64,000 bases of DNA from Tuctoria greenei (Eukaryota > Streptophyta > Magnoliopsida > Poales > Poaceae), in contig JAYESD010000002.1 in assembly GCA_036927565.1 (NCBI GenBank), forward strand, positions 222,273,882-222,337,881, in the 5' to 3' direction. This document shows, one piece after another, positions 21,689 to 33,970 of the stretch. The notes below the pieces were generated by a model. The model did not search any database. It was not told the DNA's origin and saw nothing but the letters and a program-made list of their open reading frames with translations. The translations under genes were made by a program, and so were the position numbers. Numbering within the stretch: position 1 is the first letter of the stretch; every line of letters starts with the position of its first letter.

Positions 21689-22021
21689 AGTATGAGCGAG
21701 CAGGACAACACCTAACCGGTCCTGGAGAGACACCTTTCTTCCTGGTGTACGGACCTGAAGCGGTCCTTTCTCCAGAGATCACCATGGGGTCGCTCCCGGT
21801 CTGGACCTTCGATGAAGCCCCGCAGGACAAGCTCCGGCGTGAAGATCTTGACCTCCTCGACGAAGGAAGGTGCCAAGCAGCTATTCGGAATGCACAATAT
21901 CGCCAGGCGCTCCGGTGCTATCACCAAAGGCATGTGCCCAACCGACAGCTTGAAGAAGGCGATCTAGTGCTGCAGAGAATACTAACTCGTGAAGGAGTGA
22001 ACAAACTGTCCCCCAGCTGGG
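21689..22021 (+). pseudogene. Tat-2 integrase C-terminal part, before LARD-1
   Basis: After the primer-site-like sequence comes TATGAGCG and then GETPFFLVYGPEAV, matching Tat-1 integrase from residue 105 on. The frame is open through RREDLDLLDEGRCQAAIRNAQYRQALRCYH to KLSPSW, where LARD-1 begins at 22022. It continues at 40157 after the insertion. Gag, protease, RT and most of integrase are absent, removed by a deletion from the primer site into integrase. It lacks the catalytic residues. Confidence 0.85.
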
Positions 22022-22639
22022 TGTAAAAGCCCGCTTTTTGGAAGAACAAAAATGCAAAAATGCAAACTTAAAAATTTTGAAAGTGGACTTGGAAATTCAA
22101 ACTCACATGAACCATATGAGTTAACCGATGTTCACTAAAAATAGGAACTTGTTAAAATATTACATATAGAACATGGTTGCTAATGTATATTAGAACTTAA
22201 GGTGTAAAATTCTTAATTTCCAAGTATTCACATTTTCAATGAAAATTAAAGGAGAAAAGAAAACAAAATAGATAGAAAGAAAAAGGAATTATTCCAACTC
22301 TAAAATGGGAGATTCAAAAATTCAAATCAAGCTACTGTTCAAACTAGGTTCACATGAAGATTTGAGCTGCCCAATAGATGCCCCATATATCAAATAGCCC
22401 CCTGCAAAATTTAAGAATTCTGGAAGCACGATTACTATTTAATACACTGTGTAGATTGAAATGCCTTTGAATTCAAATTCAAAATTTAATTTCAAATGAA
22501 ACTTGATCAAAACAAGAATTTGACTTCAGAATCAAATCCTACACATTTGTTTTAGGCTAGCTGCAAACTTTTACTAAATTTGGAGCTTGTTTGTTAATGA
22601 TTTAAATCAGTAGAATAGGGATAAGGAGGGGGAGAGAGT

Positions 22640-23622
22640 GGGTCCCACATGTCATGCTTATCTTCATTGCCACAAAACCGAGTTCGCTTCTTCCTCTCTC
22701 GGTTCTGATCCACAACACCCAACTCCCTCCTACGCCATGACGCTCCACTGCCCCCACGGCACCCCGCCTCCCTCCTGTGCCCCACACCGGCCTCCGGCCC
22801 GCGCGCCCCTCCGCGTCTCGCCACTCCCGACAGGCACGACGCGATGCTCGTCGTCTTCCAGCCGCAACGCGCTCCCACCTGGCCTCCTGCGCTGGCTCGC
22901 CTCCCGACCGACCTCTCCCAGCGTCCCAGCCCGCCACAGCACTTCACCACCTGCACCTCGCTCGCCGGCGCCTCGGTTCCGCGCGTCGCGCCCGAGCCGC
23001 CACGGTGCTGCTCACGCTGCACATGTGCCCCATGCCACCGCAACACCCCTCTATGCCCCATCACCGCCGTGCGCCGTGCTTCTCTGCGCCCGGCCACCCT
23101 GCTCGTGTCGCCGACCTCATCGGCGGCCTACCACCACTCTGGTCACACGGATTGTCGCCCATGGCCGCACCCAGCTACGCCCCGCGCCCATACCCGCTCG
23201 TGCCCGCCATGGCTGTGCCTCATCGCCACCGCGTCAAACACGCCCGCCGTCCGTCTCCTTGCTGTCCGCCTGTGCCTTGTCCTCACCAGCATCGGTCACG
23301 CTGTGCCACATCGCCACAGTGACAACCGTCGCGCCGCACCACACCAATCACGCTCCTCTGCTCCTGCCGAGGTCATGCTCAAGTTCACGTGCTGCCCACC
23401 GCCACATGCGCCCTACCTTGCTGCTCGCCCGTTCCCGCTGCAGCGACGCGTCCGCGCTGTGATGGTCACCATCCGCCGGCCGTTCGCACCGTCGCTACGC
23501 GTTCCGACCTCCCTGCTCCATTGAAGCGCCCCACGCGACCACACATCTTTCCGCCTCTGCCCGCACCGCACATCACCGTTCTCGTCCCTGTCGCCTTCCT
23601 CGCGTCATTGTAGCGTTCCGAG
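22640..23622 (+). other. GC-rich captured-looking block in LARD-1 5' LTR
   Basis: About 1 kb of strongly GC-rich, Pro/Arg/Ser/His-codon-rich sequence inside an otherwise AT-rich LTR, with abrupt borders. The same block is in the 3' LTR (35850-36799) and, on the minus strand, in the solo LTR at 49554-54669 (about 52930-53720). Grass first exons often have this composition. Many overlapping frames are open simply because of composition, and no frame is consistently intact across the copies, so I do not call a protein. Confidence 0.55.
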
Positions 23623-23884
23623 CCATGGCCGCATTCAACCAGCGCAAAATGTTATGCTTGTGATGCACAAGATGCAGGAATACACCTTTGACACAACGGC
23701 ATCAACAATTGGTTCAAGGTTAGCTTTGATTTGTGTTGTAACACCCTAAATTTTCGCATCATGCATTGCATACATGATCATGCATTAAACATTAGTAGGA
23801 TAAAAGAAAGATAATAAAAGATAAAACATACATATATGCTGTAGCAAAAAGAAGAAAAAATAGTAATTATAGCCTAAAACTTGT

Positions 23885-24070
23885 AATAGGGAATAAGTAT
23901 AAAAATAATAATAATAATAAAAATGTATAAATATATATATATAAGTATATATAAATAATATATATATATATAAATAAAATAAATAAAATGAATAAGATAA
24001 ATAAAATAAATAAATAATATAATAATAATAAAAAGAAAGTATATATATATAAAAAGAAAAAAAAAGGAAA
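23885..24070 (+). repeat. AT-rich low-complexity stretch
   Basis: Almost pure A/T made of (AAT)n, (TA)n and (AAATAAAT)n words, directly followed by a block of about 80% G+C. It is absent from the sister solo LTR at 59624-62455, so it expanded in this copy or was lost in the other. Confidence 0.8.
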
Positions 24071-24456
24071 AGGAAAAAAAAAAGTCAACGCCGCTGGCCA
24101 GGCCGAACTGGCCCAGCCAGCGGGCACCTCCGCGCCTCGCGCGCCCCGTCGCCCACGCGCCCGCGCGCGCCCGCACAGGCCCCACCCCGCCGACTCCCGC
24201 CCGACGCCACCCGACCGCGACCGACCCCACGCTCCCGCGCGATACCCGCTGCCCTCCCACGCGCCTGCCGGCCTCGCACCACGCACCCGCGACCGCGTGG
24301 CCCCACCCCGTCGCCTGGGCCCCACACGCGCGCACTCCCGCGCGCCCGATCCCGTGCAGCTCGCTCGCCCACCCACGCCCGACGCGGTCCCGCACACGCG
24401 CCCAGCCCCGCGCCCTGAGCCGTGGCCGAGACGGCCGAAAACCCTCGCGCCCCGCC

Positions 24457-24466
24457 TATAAAAAGG
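24457..24466 (+). promoter_or_regulatory. TATA box in the solo LTR
   Basis: TATAAAAAGG just after a GC-rich block (24085-24450). The sister LTR has TATATAAA in the equivalent part on the minus strand near 61830. Confidence 0.55.
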
Positions 24467-27102
24467 ACCGTAGGGTTCGTAAATTTTCCCCGCCGCCAGA
24501 AATCACTGCAGCCGCCAGGAAAAAGGGGAGGAGCCCTAGCCGTCGGTAAAAGAAAAAGGCACCAGGAGCTGCGCCGCCAGGGAAGAAAAGAGAGGAAAAA
24601 AAAAGAGGAGGAAGAGGAAGAAAAAGAGGAGGGTGCTGTCATCCGCCGGAGATCGTCGTCGTGCCGCCGGAGGACCTTGCGCATCTACTTCGTCTACGCG
24701 TCATCATCGTCCCTCGATCTTTGAAGCCATCGCATCTACGGTAGGATTCGCTTTTCCAATGTGAATTTTAGCAACGTATTAGATCTAATAGACGTAAATT
24801 GATTTTTGTTGCATCACCTTTTTATTTTCAGCAGCATTAATCCACTCTAAAACCCCCATAAACTCGTATGAACACGTATGAAGTTGCATCTAATTAATAA
24901 ACAACCGTAGTTAATTAATTATTTGACTTTGCATGCATGCATATCATCGCATGTTGATTAATGTGTGTGCATCATGTTGATTTGTATATGTTTTCTTGTA
25001 TGTGTGATCATAAGTAGAGGGAAGTGCTCAAGAGATCGTGTACGAGGATTTTCAGAATCAAGATTTCGAAGCGCTTGAGCAACCCTATCCGCCGGAGCAA
25101 GGCAAGTGTCCTTGAAGCATATTGATCCTGTTTTAAAATAAATGTTTTCTTTGCAAACTGCATGCTTGTGTCAATTTGATGGGAATCCTATGATAGGAAG
25201 TTTACTAGTTTTGTTTGACCACCCTTGTCACCTGGGATATATGGTAGAGAGTCGAGATGGAATTTTTACCTTTTTGCTTCGCTTAATTAATTGGGATGGC
25301 AAACAACATTACACATTTAATTATGCATCAATGATATTCTGGTTAATGTGAACTGGTCAATACGATGGGTGATCTAAGCAAGCCTGGTATGTGGATGGGT
25401 TGGATGTTATGGTGGTTTGCTTGCTTTAGATCTAAGGACCGGTTCATGCGAGAATAGGCCAGGACTACAGTGCCACCACGAGGCAAAGTATGGGTGCGGC
25501 GTAGCTGATTAATTAGGGCTTTGCTAGTGCTGTTTGGACCATTGTGGATGCTCGGGGAAGGGGTAGTCGGATTGGGTTTGTTGATGATTGGTGGGACTAC
25601 CCCGGGATCCGATTGGCTCAAGAGGGGGCCCTTGGTTGAAGATGTGCTCAGTTGGAGGAATCGCCACCGATGAAACCTCAGTGGGGTCTAAATAGGCTAG
25701 TAATCCCTTTGTAAAGGCTATTTTGTGATCTCTTGGCCATACACCAAAGGAAGTGTAATTGGCATAAGGGAGGTTCTTTAGTCGCCGACGGGTGATGAAA
25801 TCACAAACACATGGGTAAAGTGGTACAAACTCTGCAGAGTCTATTAAAACTATCATGATAGCCGTGCTCCCGGTTATGAGCGCCTGGATGACCTACATGA
25901 TTAGAGGGAATTTGGTAATGGGATGGTTATTGGAATGGTTATGGTTTGGTAATGGTTATGGTTGGTTATGGATTTATTTCTGGTATTGAATATGGTTATT
26001 GGCAATGGTGAAATTTGGACTTATTGATGATGGTAATGAATTCAGTTTGGTATTATGGTATTACTCATGATTAAGATGGGATTACTTCACATACATATAA
26101 TATATTGCTTTTCAAATGTTTTACTATACTTTTCAGCACTTAGCCATTATTACAGTCGTCATTTGAATCAGCCACATGTCATACTTTCCACACTTGCTGA
26201 GTACGACATGTACTCACTCTTGCAATCCCCCCCCCCACAGCTACTGGAGACAATTAGGAGTACCTTGAGGATCACGTGGAGTACTAGGTTGCGTACCGCC
26301 GTCAATTGCCTGTGGATTGGAGTCGTGCTGCTTAGTTTATTTTCCGCTGCATTATTTAGAGTTTTATCATTCGTGAACTATTGGATTATTGTAATAAAGT
26401 ACTTATTTAATAGTTAAGACGTGGTTAAATTCTGTATATTGTTTGTGATGCAACCGTATATGTGTGATGAACTTCCTGGGCACACATATGCGTTACGCTT
26501 GGTTCATATTCGGAACCAGGTGTCACATGTGCAAAGAGTGGTCAAGATAGTGCTGCAGCCAAGGTGTTCGATGAAATGATTACAAGGCGAAACCAGATGT
26601 GTTGGCGTTCAATACTGGTCTATGGATGCAGGTATGTCGTGGTGTGGCAATCGACAAGGATATGTGCCAAGGTGATCTTGAATGGTGATAAAGTGACGGA
26701 ATCAAGAACACACCTAAGATACTCAGTGAAATGCCTACAAGGTGAGCCTTGCCCTGAAATTCCTTGCTTGACGCCGCTGAAGTCCATTCGTGGTGACCGC
26801 TAAGGGTACTCATGTGTCGTCAAGTCATGCGTCCATGTTCCGCATTGATATCATTCCTTTAGAAATCCCGAAGTTGACCTTATTTGTCTTTCGTATCGCG
26901 TTAGCTTGTCCGTGCGTGCTCGTGATGCTCCACCATGAGCCGCATCGACGTCGTTGACCATATGACATCGTAGTGATGTTCCGAGCTGTAATCGTGCCCT
27001 AACATCGAGATGAAGGATACCTGTGATGTGTGTGGTGCGGGGACACAAGAACGATTCATCGGACAATAGTTGTCAAGCCAAATTAGGTTTTAGTCGATGT
27101 TA

Positions 27103-27441
27103 GGGTGATCGAGTCCTAGGTGTAGCAAAGGTGCTCGATAAAATGCCTTCCAGGTCAAACAACGGATGTTGGTGATCACCGATGACCTGTGGTTGAGTAA
27201 TGCAAGAACATTGCGACTGACAAGGAAAACTAGACAAAGGGGAACCTTGGATAAGAGTTTCTTGATGGTGTCAATGATGTTTCCTAACCGTCCACAAAAT
27301 TGCTTAACTAGGTGTGCCGTTTCATCGACGAAAGGTTCGTCAAGTTGTTTGCCGACGGTCGAGTCGACATCACTAACCTTGGGACTCATAAGGTGGTGTT
27401 TGGGATTCCGCTCACCACCATGGACGATTCCGGGTCAATGT
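27103..27441 (+). pseudogene. Second PPR-like remnant in LARD-1 5' LTR
   Basis: At 27103-27173 the frame GDRVLGVAKVLDKMPSRSNN then GCW fits another PPR motif (compare AKVFDEM...RN..CW in the first). About 140 bp on, 27315-27441 reads RFIDERFVKLFADGRVDITN, LGTHKVVFGIPLTTMD, plausibly the next motif in a shifted frame. The opposite strand is also open here for 99 codons (27389-27090) and stays open in the other two copies, so which strand was coding is not fully settled; the sense-strand PPR match is the better explanation. Confidence 0.5.
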
Positions 27442-29781
27442 GAACGTCAATGAGATGATCTTCTCGAGATGGCAAAGCACGTCGTCGCGACATAATAATG
27501 CCTTATGTTCGAGTTCCAAGAGTTTGCCGAGCTCATCTAGACAATCTTGCTAAGGACACTGCAATAGTGTCATGTAAGAACTTGGATGATGCTTGCGAAG
27601 ATTGTCGTAGCTACTGATTTACCTAAAGGTCATTTGAACATTGTCTTGGTACTCATGTTAGGTTAGCAGTGCTTGTGATGAATCTTTGAGTCGAAGCAAT
27701 GCCGATCTCACTTCTTTTCCAAGTGTTGCTAGGGTTTCACGTCGATTCATCCTAATTCAGATCCCTGTGACCACACTTGTCACTTAATTAGGTTTACTCC
27801 TTAATGAGTTTGTGTAACTTCCTTGGTCGACTTCTGAGTCACGACCTCTTGTTGCACAGTTCACTCATGCCTTAAGCTTTCAATGCTCCACCTTGATCGC
27901 TTAGTCCTCCTTACATCACTCAGTCCAATACTTCTTCATCTTTCAATCTTATACCTCTTAAGTGGCATAGCTTCAAGTGTGTCTACTAAGTTGCAATGTA
28001 TCCTTACATTGTACCTTTCCGTTCATACCAACACTACTATGTCCACCTTGACTCATCCTCTGATTAACCACACAACAGAGGCATACCTATCCTTCCTAGT
28101 CAAACTCCTTGTTCTTAAAGTTTACATCACCTCTTAAAGTCTATTACTAAGTTACCTTAATTACTTATATGCATTTCATGTTGATAGGAATGTGATAATA
28201 GGTGATCGACGAGGAGCTTCGCTTGGAGGAGAAGGCCAGGGAGCCCGTCGTGAAGTTACTTGGCGCAGTCCCGTAAGAAGACCACTGACCCTTGACATTT
28301 AATCGAGTCGCCAACAGGCAAGCCCCGGTTTGCATTTATGTTTCTTATAGTGTCTTTGTAGTCTTCATTCACCTTATGTCTAAAGATGTTTGTGCATTAC
28401 ATTTAGGGTGTTTGACATCCACTTGCATGACCAAAGAAACCAGGGAGTGGTTCGAATAGCTCACAGACTCGTGTAGTAACTGCCGTGCTTATATTCATAG
28501 GAATCCGATAGAAGTCGAGTAGTGGGAATCTACTCGCGAGATAGGGTTTTATCACATGGATGGATTGGATCAAGAAATGGCTTATGAATATGAAATTGAG
28601 ACCGAGCAGCGGGTAGGATGCAGCGAGACATGGTCTCACGTGCGTAGCCCTGCTTGTGTCGATTGAGGATCAATTCATTTGCGGCCCCGCTGGACAAGCT
28701 TGAATTGTACAGGTGACATACTGGAGAAATAGGCTCCAGCAAACTGACGTAGCTTGATACTGGTTTGTTGAGGATTACCGTTCCGTTTAATAGGCGTAGG
28801 TTGAGGGTAGCGAGGTGTAAATCAGCTGGTGGGCACGTCAGAGTACGCCCCACACAGTGACTTCCTGCTCGTTACGGATCTACCAGTTCGACATTCTAGT
28901 GTTGGGTGAAAGTGGTCATATACGACTAGTACTGAAGTGCTATGTAGGTACTAATGTAAGTACTCACTGGCGCTTCCGAAAGTGCGTATGTGTTGTGTTG
29001 ACCGGGTGTGTCTTGATTGCAATCACCGTCCCTTGCGGTAATAGAGTACTACTTGTTCACTGTGTCGTGACGTAGTAAATACTGAAGAAGTCAGGAGAAT
29101 ACGATGTATTGAATTATAATTGTTTTGCAATCTTGTATGGCTTAGAGATAGCACAATTAAAAGTTTACAGTTTCCCCATACTTTACCTGTAATAGCATTA
29201 TGTGCTTTGAGCATGTTATATCATCGGCAAAGCGTTTCTTGTTTGATTGTGGAGTCTATGATGTGCCGTGCCTGAAGAATATCATGTGATACTTAAAACT
29301 TGATTACAAGGATCCACTTATAGGTGAGTCATTTATGCTATTCCTTACCTATGCTTAGTATTCACCCCTGCATATGTCTAGTGAGACGGGTTAGTCTTGC
29401 TGAGCCTTGTGCTCACATTTGCGCTTTAACGATTTTTTTAGGTATTAGGTTTATTTCTGCTGTTCAGGTTGTACATGACACCTCGAGGTGTCGAGATGAA
29501 TCTCATGTGAACCACGCCGCTAGTGAATGTTCTTCATGTTGCTAGTGAGAAGCGTCCTAGGGCATGGACGCCTTCTCTCTTGCTTAGTTATGTGAGATTA
29601 TGAGTATGTATTTTCTGTTGCGTGTATACCTCTGTTGTACACTCTTTTGTAAACTCTTCTTATTATGAAATGAAAACTTTACATATTTTGGTCATTCTTT
29701 TCGTGTGTGCTGTTAGGTGCCGCATCGCACGACACCACCCAATGAGATCCTTGGACGTTGGGACCCCGGTCCCCACAGACA

Positions 29782-29793
29782 TGGTATCAGAGC
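29782..29793 (+). other. Primer-binding site of LARD-1 (tRNA-iMet type)
   Basis: TGGTATCAGAGC, four bases after the LTR end, is complementary to the 3' end of plant initiator-Met tRNA. It primes minus-strand DNA synthesis. Confidence 0.9.
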
Positions 29794-30949
29794 TTCATTG
29801 GGAATAGTACGCTCGAAAAGAGCCTATTTTCAAAAACTCCGAAGTAGTCGAGTAAGGATTAGCTATATGCCCATTAAGGACTATTACTAGTATAAGTTAT
29901 AAAGGTGGTGAACTAACTTACTTGTTATCATATTCTGTAACGACATTCCGTCTTCAAGGTAAGAGGTAAGTTACGTCACCGAGAGCGGATCAATCTCGGT
30001 AAGCTCTGCATACGAGGTGTGGTAAGTGATATTTCCGTGGCTTCGCACGGAAATTCAATATGTTTCTCTGAAACTATTCATATTTTTAGGAACATATGAC
30101 ATGCAGTACCCAGCGTGACAAAAAATTAGTGGGAGACCCCGTCGGGTGGTCGATAACCCGATAGTATGCATCTCTAGAACTATTCATGTTCTATGGGAGC
30201 ATGTGAAACACGTATCCTCGAACGTGTATATGCCGGTTCGTGCGTGGGTCTTTGCTGTACAGACTTAGTACAACCATGTACCTCGAGACATGACTTCGCT
30301 CGAGGGCAACTCACACTAGAGTCGTATGCATTTACTTTTGATTATATATTATTGTGACTATCTGTCGTGTTTTCCCGTGCCGCCCTTGCGATGGGAAGGT
30401 GTGAAGGGGATTGTTTGTCTTCTGCAAGTACACTAACTACGGTAGCAACCCGTGTAGCAAACGTTTATGAGTGATCGATATTAGGACCACCTATAGACAT
30501 ATCCGGATATACCGGGTTAGACTTTTCTTTTGGTAAGGAACGTAGTACCGTCAGTATCACATTTGACACATTGACCATCCCCACGAAAGAATGGCTTCAT
30601 ATTCATATTAAGTCCAAGTATCAGTTGCTGGTATCTTATGGACAATAGAAAATGTATCTCTTCAAGATTTTGCGAACCAAAGTTCTTTGTTTCTGGCGAG
30701 AGTTTAGCTCGACTTCACCGGAGTGAGACTTTGGTTAAGCATGAAGTTCCATAGTGATATGCTAGGATGAGAAGGTCGTCAAGTTCTATTTCAAGTTCCA
30801 TTTAGTTTCAAAGCAGATGATTAGTTGTAAAGCAAGTTCTAGCTATCGAGCTTGAGTTTTGAGCTATGTTTCAAAATTTGAGTTTGTTTCCAACTCATGG
30901 GTTTCGAAGCCGGCGAGTTCTGTTTTTGAGCAGAATTTGACCTGACTTT

Positions 30950-33080
30950 GAAAAGCCATATATCTTGGTTTATTAATCCAATAGAGGTGTATGTTACAAG
31001 GTCGAAAAGGTGAGGACGTCTTCTAAATGTTTCCTGTGTACGTCAGCAGCAAACTCCATTGCTAACCTATTCTAAAAGTCTAATTCTTAAACCCTGTCAA
31101 AGGCGGACAAAATCTGAAACTGTTCTGAGCCTTTCACCATTTTAATCATAACTCATTGTAGACTTTACCAATGAAGGTCTACAATACCTGGTTGGAAAGT
31201 GTAGTGAGTCATCTATAATTTTTTCACTGAACTCCAGGTCAGAATCCTCATGTAACTCAAGGAAAAACTCAAAGTTACAAACTCTAACCAATCTGGACCA
31301 GATCGGGACAGATCTGTATATGGTTACGATTTCGATCATAACTCGTGGTAGAATCGTCGAATAACTTCGTGTAATACATTTCCAAAAAGCTTGCGACCTG
31401 TACAACAAGTTTGTAATATAACTTGCTGTCAAATTTTGATGTTCTCTACCTGAAAATCAGTGACCAAATCAGCCACAACAAATAAAGTCCTGTCCGAATT
31501 TCGTTAGAAATCTGGGTACATTGTCCAAATTTAAAAATCCATATCTCTTGAACCAGAAGGGATATGGAGGCAAATTAATACTTTTTGGAAAAATATTGAA
31601 GTATTCTATAAGTTTTCTATTGACCTCCAGGCCAATAAACCGAGGTAAGGTGATGAAAATTTTCTCTAACTAAATCAGCTGCTGTTTTGAAACTGTATGA
31701 ACAAGCATCTGAATTTTTTTCCATAATTATCTATAGAAAGCTCTTATAGTCTATTGTGATACATTTTTGGAAAGGGGAAGAGCTATTCTACAACTGTTCT
31801 ATTCGTTGTTACCTCAACTTTGGTTTATAACTAATTAGAAATTGGAGTTGAAGTTAGTACCTGTGTACAGTGCTATGTGAAACAGCCAGAAAATTTCTGA
31901 ACTTTGAACAGCCATAACTCTTAAATTAGAAAACCAACCTATACATATATATATACAGTTCTGCAAATCTTAAGAAGTCCTCCATCAACTTCCTATTCAA
32001 CTCTAAGGCTAAAACTCATAATAAACAGGTCTAAATCGAAGTATCGTTTAAGGTGTCATAACAGTCCAGAATCTGGACAGCTATATAATCAGTTGTTGTT
32101 TGGATTGTAATTTCTAGTAGGATCGTCAAAAGACTTCATAATTTACATTTATGGAATCCTTAGGATGTGTGTAACAAGTTTGAAATGTATTGTTTCTCCA
32201 AATATCAATTTTTCTCTATTTGAAAATTGTGGACAAAATCAGCAACATACAAAGGAAGCTCTGCCAAATTTCAGTTAAAAATTTGGGAACTTGGCCGAAT
32301 TTTTAAAATTCCATATATCCTCAACCAGAAGTGCTATGAGGGCAAGTAAATACTCTCTAGAAATATTTGGAAGTCCTCTACGAGTTTTCTATTCAACTCA
32401 AGAACAGAATCCTTTTCTAAGTGGGTGAAATTTGGAAGATCGCAGAAACTGTCCGGAATCAACTAAACTGGACAGCAATCTGTGTATTTCTGAATTTGAA
32501 CCATAACTCGCAGACCTTACACCCAATAGGGTCACACGAGTAACCGTTGGAAAGTTTAGTGGGTCAACTACCATTTTTGTAATTGGCTTCAGTCCTGAAT
32601 CAGTCATATACCTATCCCAAATCGAGTTTGAATGCAAGGTGGTCAGTATGAACTGAACCCCCATTTCTTCTGAATGCTGAATTTTTAGCAAACTTTAAAA
32701 ATTCATATCTTTTGAAACAGTACTGATATGCATACAAATAAATACATTCTGGGAATATTATTACATTGGATACAACCTTGTAAATAAGAATATTTCCATA
32801 TTTCAAACAGAACAGTCTGAAAACTTTAGATCAAAACTGCTGCTTTTTAAGCAGGTTCGGCTGAAAGTGTAGAAAAATCTGCTAACTTAAAGATAGCATA
32901 ACTTGCAAACTAGAGATGATCTAGAGGCAAACCAATACGTTTTCGAAAGTTTTTTAAGTGTACTTTAACTTTGTTATTCACCTCAAGATCTGATTTTGCC
33001 ATTAACTGGATCAAAATCGAGTTTGCGTCCAGACTGGTCATTTGTCACCATAGCCTGGCCAGTTTGAAAATTTTGGGTTT
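30950..33080 (+). repeat. Degenerate tandem array, about 190-bp units
   Basis: A CCATA(A/T)CTC-like word starts a new unit near 30960, 31145, 31335, 31543, 31724, 31913, 32103, 32313, 32505, 32701 and 32898, that is every 180-210 bp. Units share a layout: this word, AAT...TT(T)GGAAA, a TTCTATTCAACTC-like word, then CTGGACAG or GAATTT words. The units at 31335 and 32103, and at 31543 and 32313, resemble each other more than their neighbours, suggesting a four-unit higher-order repeat of about 770 bp. Confidence 0.65.
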
Positions 33081-33892
33081 TGTTACACATTCCGTTCTCG
33101 ATTTCAACTCGAGGAGTGTCGTAACAAACCAAGAGTTAGGACTCAACTATTTACCAAGTTGAATGAAGTGTTTAACTCATTTGAAGCCCTTTCCCTTGGA
33201 TAGACATACTAGTGTTTGATTTATGTGACTTGTCACATCACTTCTTGTGATTTCGAGCGCAAGTCGCAATTGCTCGAGTTGCATCTCGTCTTCTCATGAG
33301 GATTGCTTGAAATATGCTTCGACATCCTAGTTCAAAACTTTAAGGGGGAAGGTGAGCACTCAAGTAATTGTGGTGTTCAACCATCAACCTTGGTTACAAC
33401 GAGTCGTGTCAACAAGAAGACGATCAATTGAGGTTACAACTTCAAGAGGATTCAACCTCCACCACCCGATTGAGTTACTCTAAGAAGAGTGTGACTTCAA
33501 CTCCACTAAAGTGATAGAGAAGGGTATCATTTCCTCCTGCCAGATCGAAGCGAAGGTTAAGTGAAGCATCACTAGAGACAGTAGCTTGTTGTTTTCTCTG
33601 GTTGAAGTTACTCCTCGAGTTAACTGGTACCTCTAAGACCTAGTTGAAGATACAATCAAGTTGAGTAGAACATGAACAAGATTTCAAAAGTTGAGGTAAC
33701 GTGGTATATTTCCCACATTCCTTGTCCATCGTTCTATTATAAGTTCCTTAAATTTGGTCGAGTCATGGAGGTTACGCTACTCATTGAGTGCCTTTCACGA
33801 CCACGGTAGCCAAGCCTTGCAAATCATCAGACAGTACTTGAGTTTTGTGTGTGTGGTTCATTTAGTCTTGCTCAAACTATAAAAGCTACTGC

Positions 33893-33970
33893 ACCATACA
33901 TGTGCACCATTTGCACCATACATATACACCATTTGCACTGTACATATGCACCATTTGCACCATACCATGT
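33893..33970 (+). repeat. 22-bp minisatellite (about 3.5 copies)
   Basis: TGCACCATACATGTGCACCA plus TT is repeated with small changes (ATATAC, TGTACATATG), giving a 22-bp period; flanking sequence keeps GCACCAT words to about 34010. Confidence 0.75.

Larger units (their letters stand above)
23737..26527 (+). repeat. Solo LTR of a chromovirus-like gypsy family (2791 bp)
   Basis: Starts TGTAACACCC and ends GGTGTCACA, a nearly perfect 9-bp inverted terminus. Flanks TGTGT (23732-23736) and TGTGC (26528-26532) match at 4 of 5. The LARD-1 3' LTR shows the uninterrupted site (GATCCGTGCAAAG). Same family as the minus-strand copy at 59624-62455 (shared end sequence around 26460-26527 and the middle part 25130-26420). 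Contains an AT-only microsatellite stretch, a GC-rich block and a TATA box. No internal region, so it arose by LTR-LTR recombination. Confidence 0.88.
23623..26627 (+). pseudogene. PPR-protein fragment in LARD-1 5' LTR (split by solo LTR)
   Basis: Joining 23623-23736 to 26528-26627 across the solo LTR gives one frame: HGRIQPAQNV, VMHKMQEYTFDTTASTIGS, RLALICAKSGQDSAAAKVFD, then EM and RNQMCW. The pattern CAKSG...AAAKVFDEM...RN..CW is that of a plant PLS-type pentatricopeptide repeat, which in host proteins binds organellar RNA. It is a fragment with no start, so non-functional. The 3' LTR (36800-36990) and the solo LTR at 49554-54669 carry homologous pieces, so the capture predates those insertions. 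Confidence 0.65.
22022..29777 (+). repeat. 5' LTR of LARD-1, split by a solo LTR
   Basis: TGTAAAAGCCCGC...GGTCCCCACA. It aligns with 35193-40156 along its whole length apart from the solo LTR 23737-26527. Contents in order: AT-rich start, GC-rich block (about 22640-23620), PPR-like coding remnants (23623-23736, 26528-26627, 27103-27173, 27315-27441), AT-rich sequence, the shared block at 29228-29259, and the end. It is followed by the primer-binding site. Confidence 0.9.

Noticed and set aside
22638..23524. Long overlapping frames (up to 274 codons) in the GC-rich block on both strands
   Set aside because: Several frames on both strands are open at once from composition, and frames are not kept in the 3' LTR or solo LTR copies, so no specific protein can be supported.
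29228..29360. FDCGVYDV frame as an Ulp1 (SUMO protease) catalytic fragment
   Set aside because: DCGV is suggestive, but the usual upstream Gln, the His/Asp of the triad and flanking homology are not seen. I keep only the shared-block observation.
29782..29793. tRNA gene at TGGTATCAGAGC
   Set aside because: It is a 12-bp primer-binding site next to an LTR, with no cloverleaf sequence around it.
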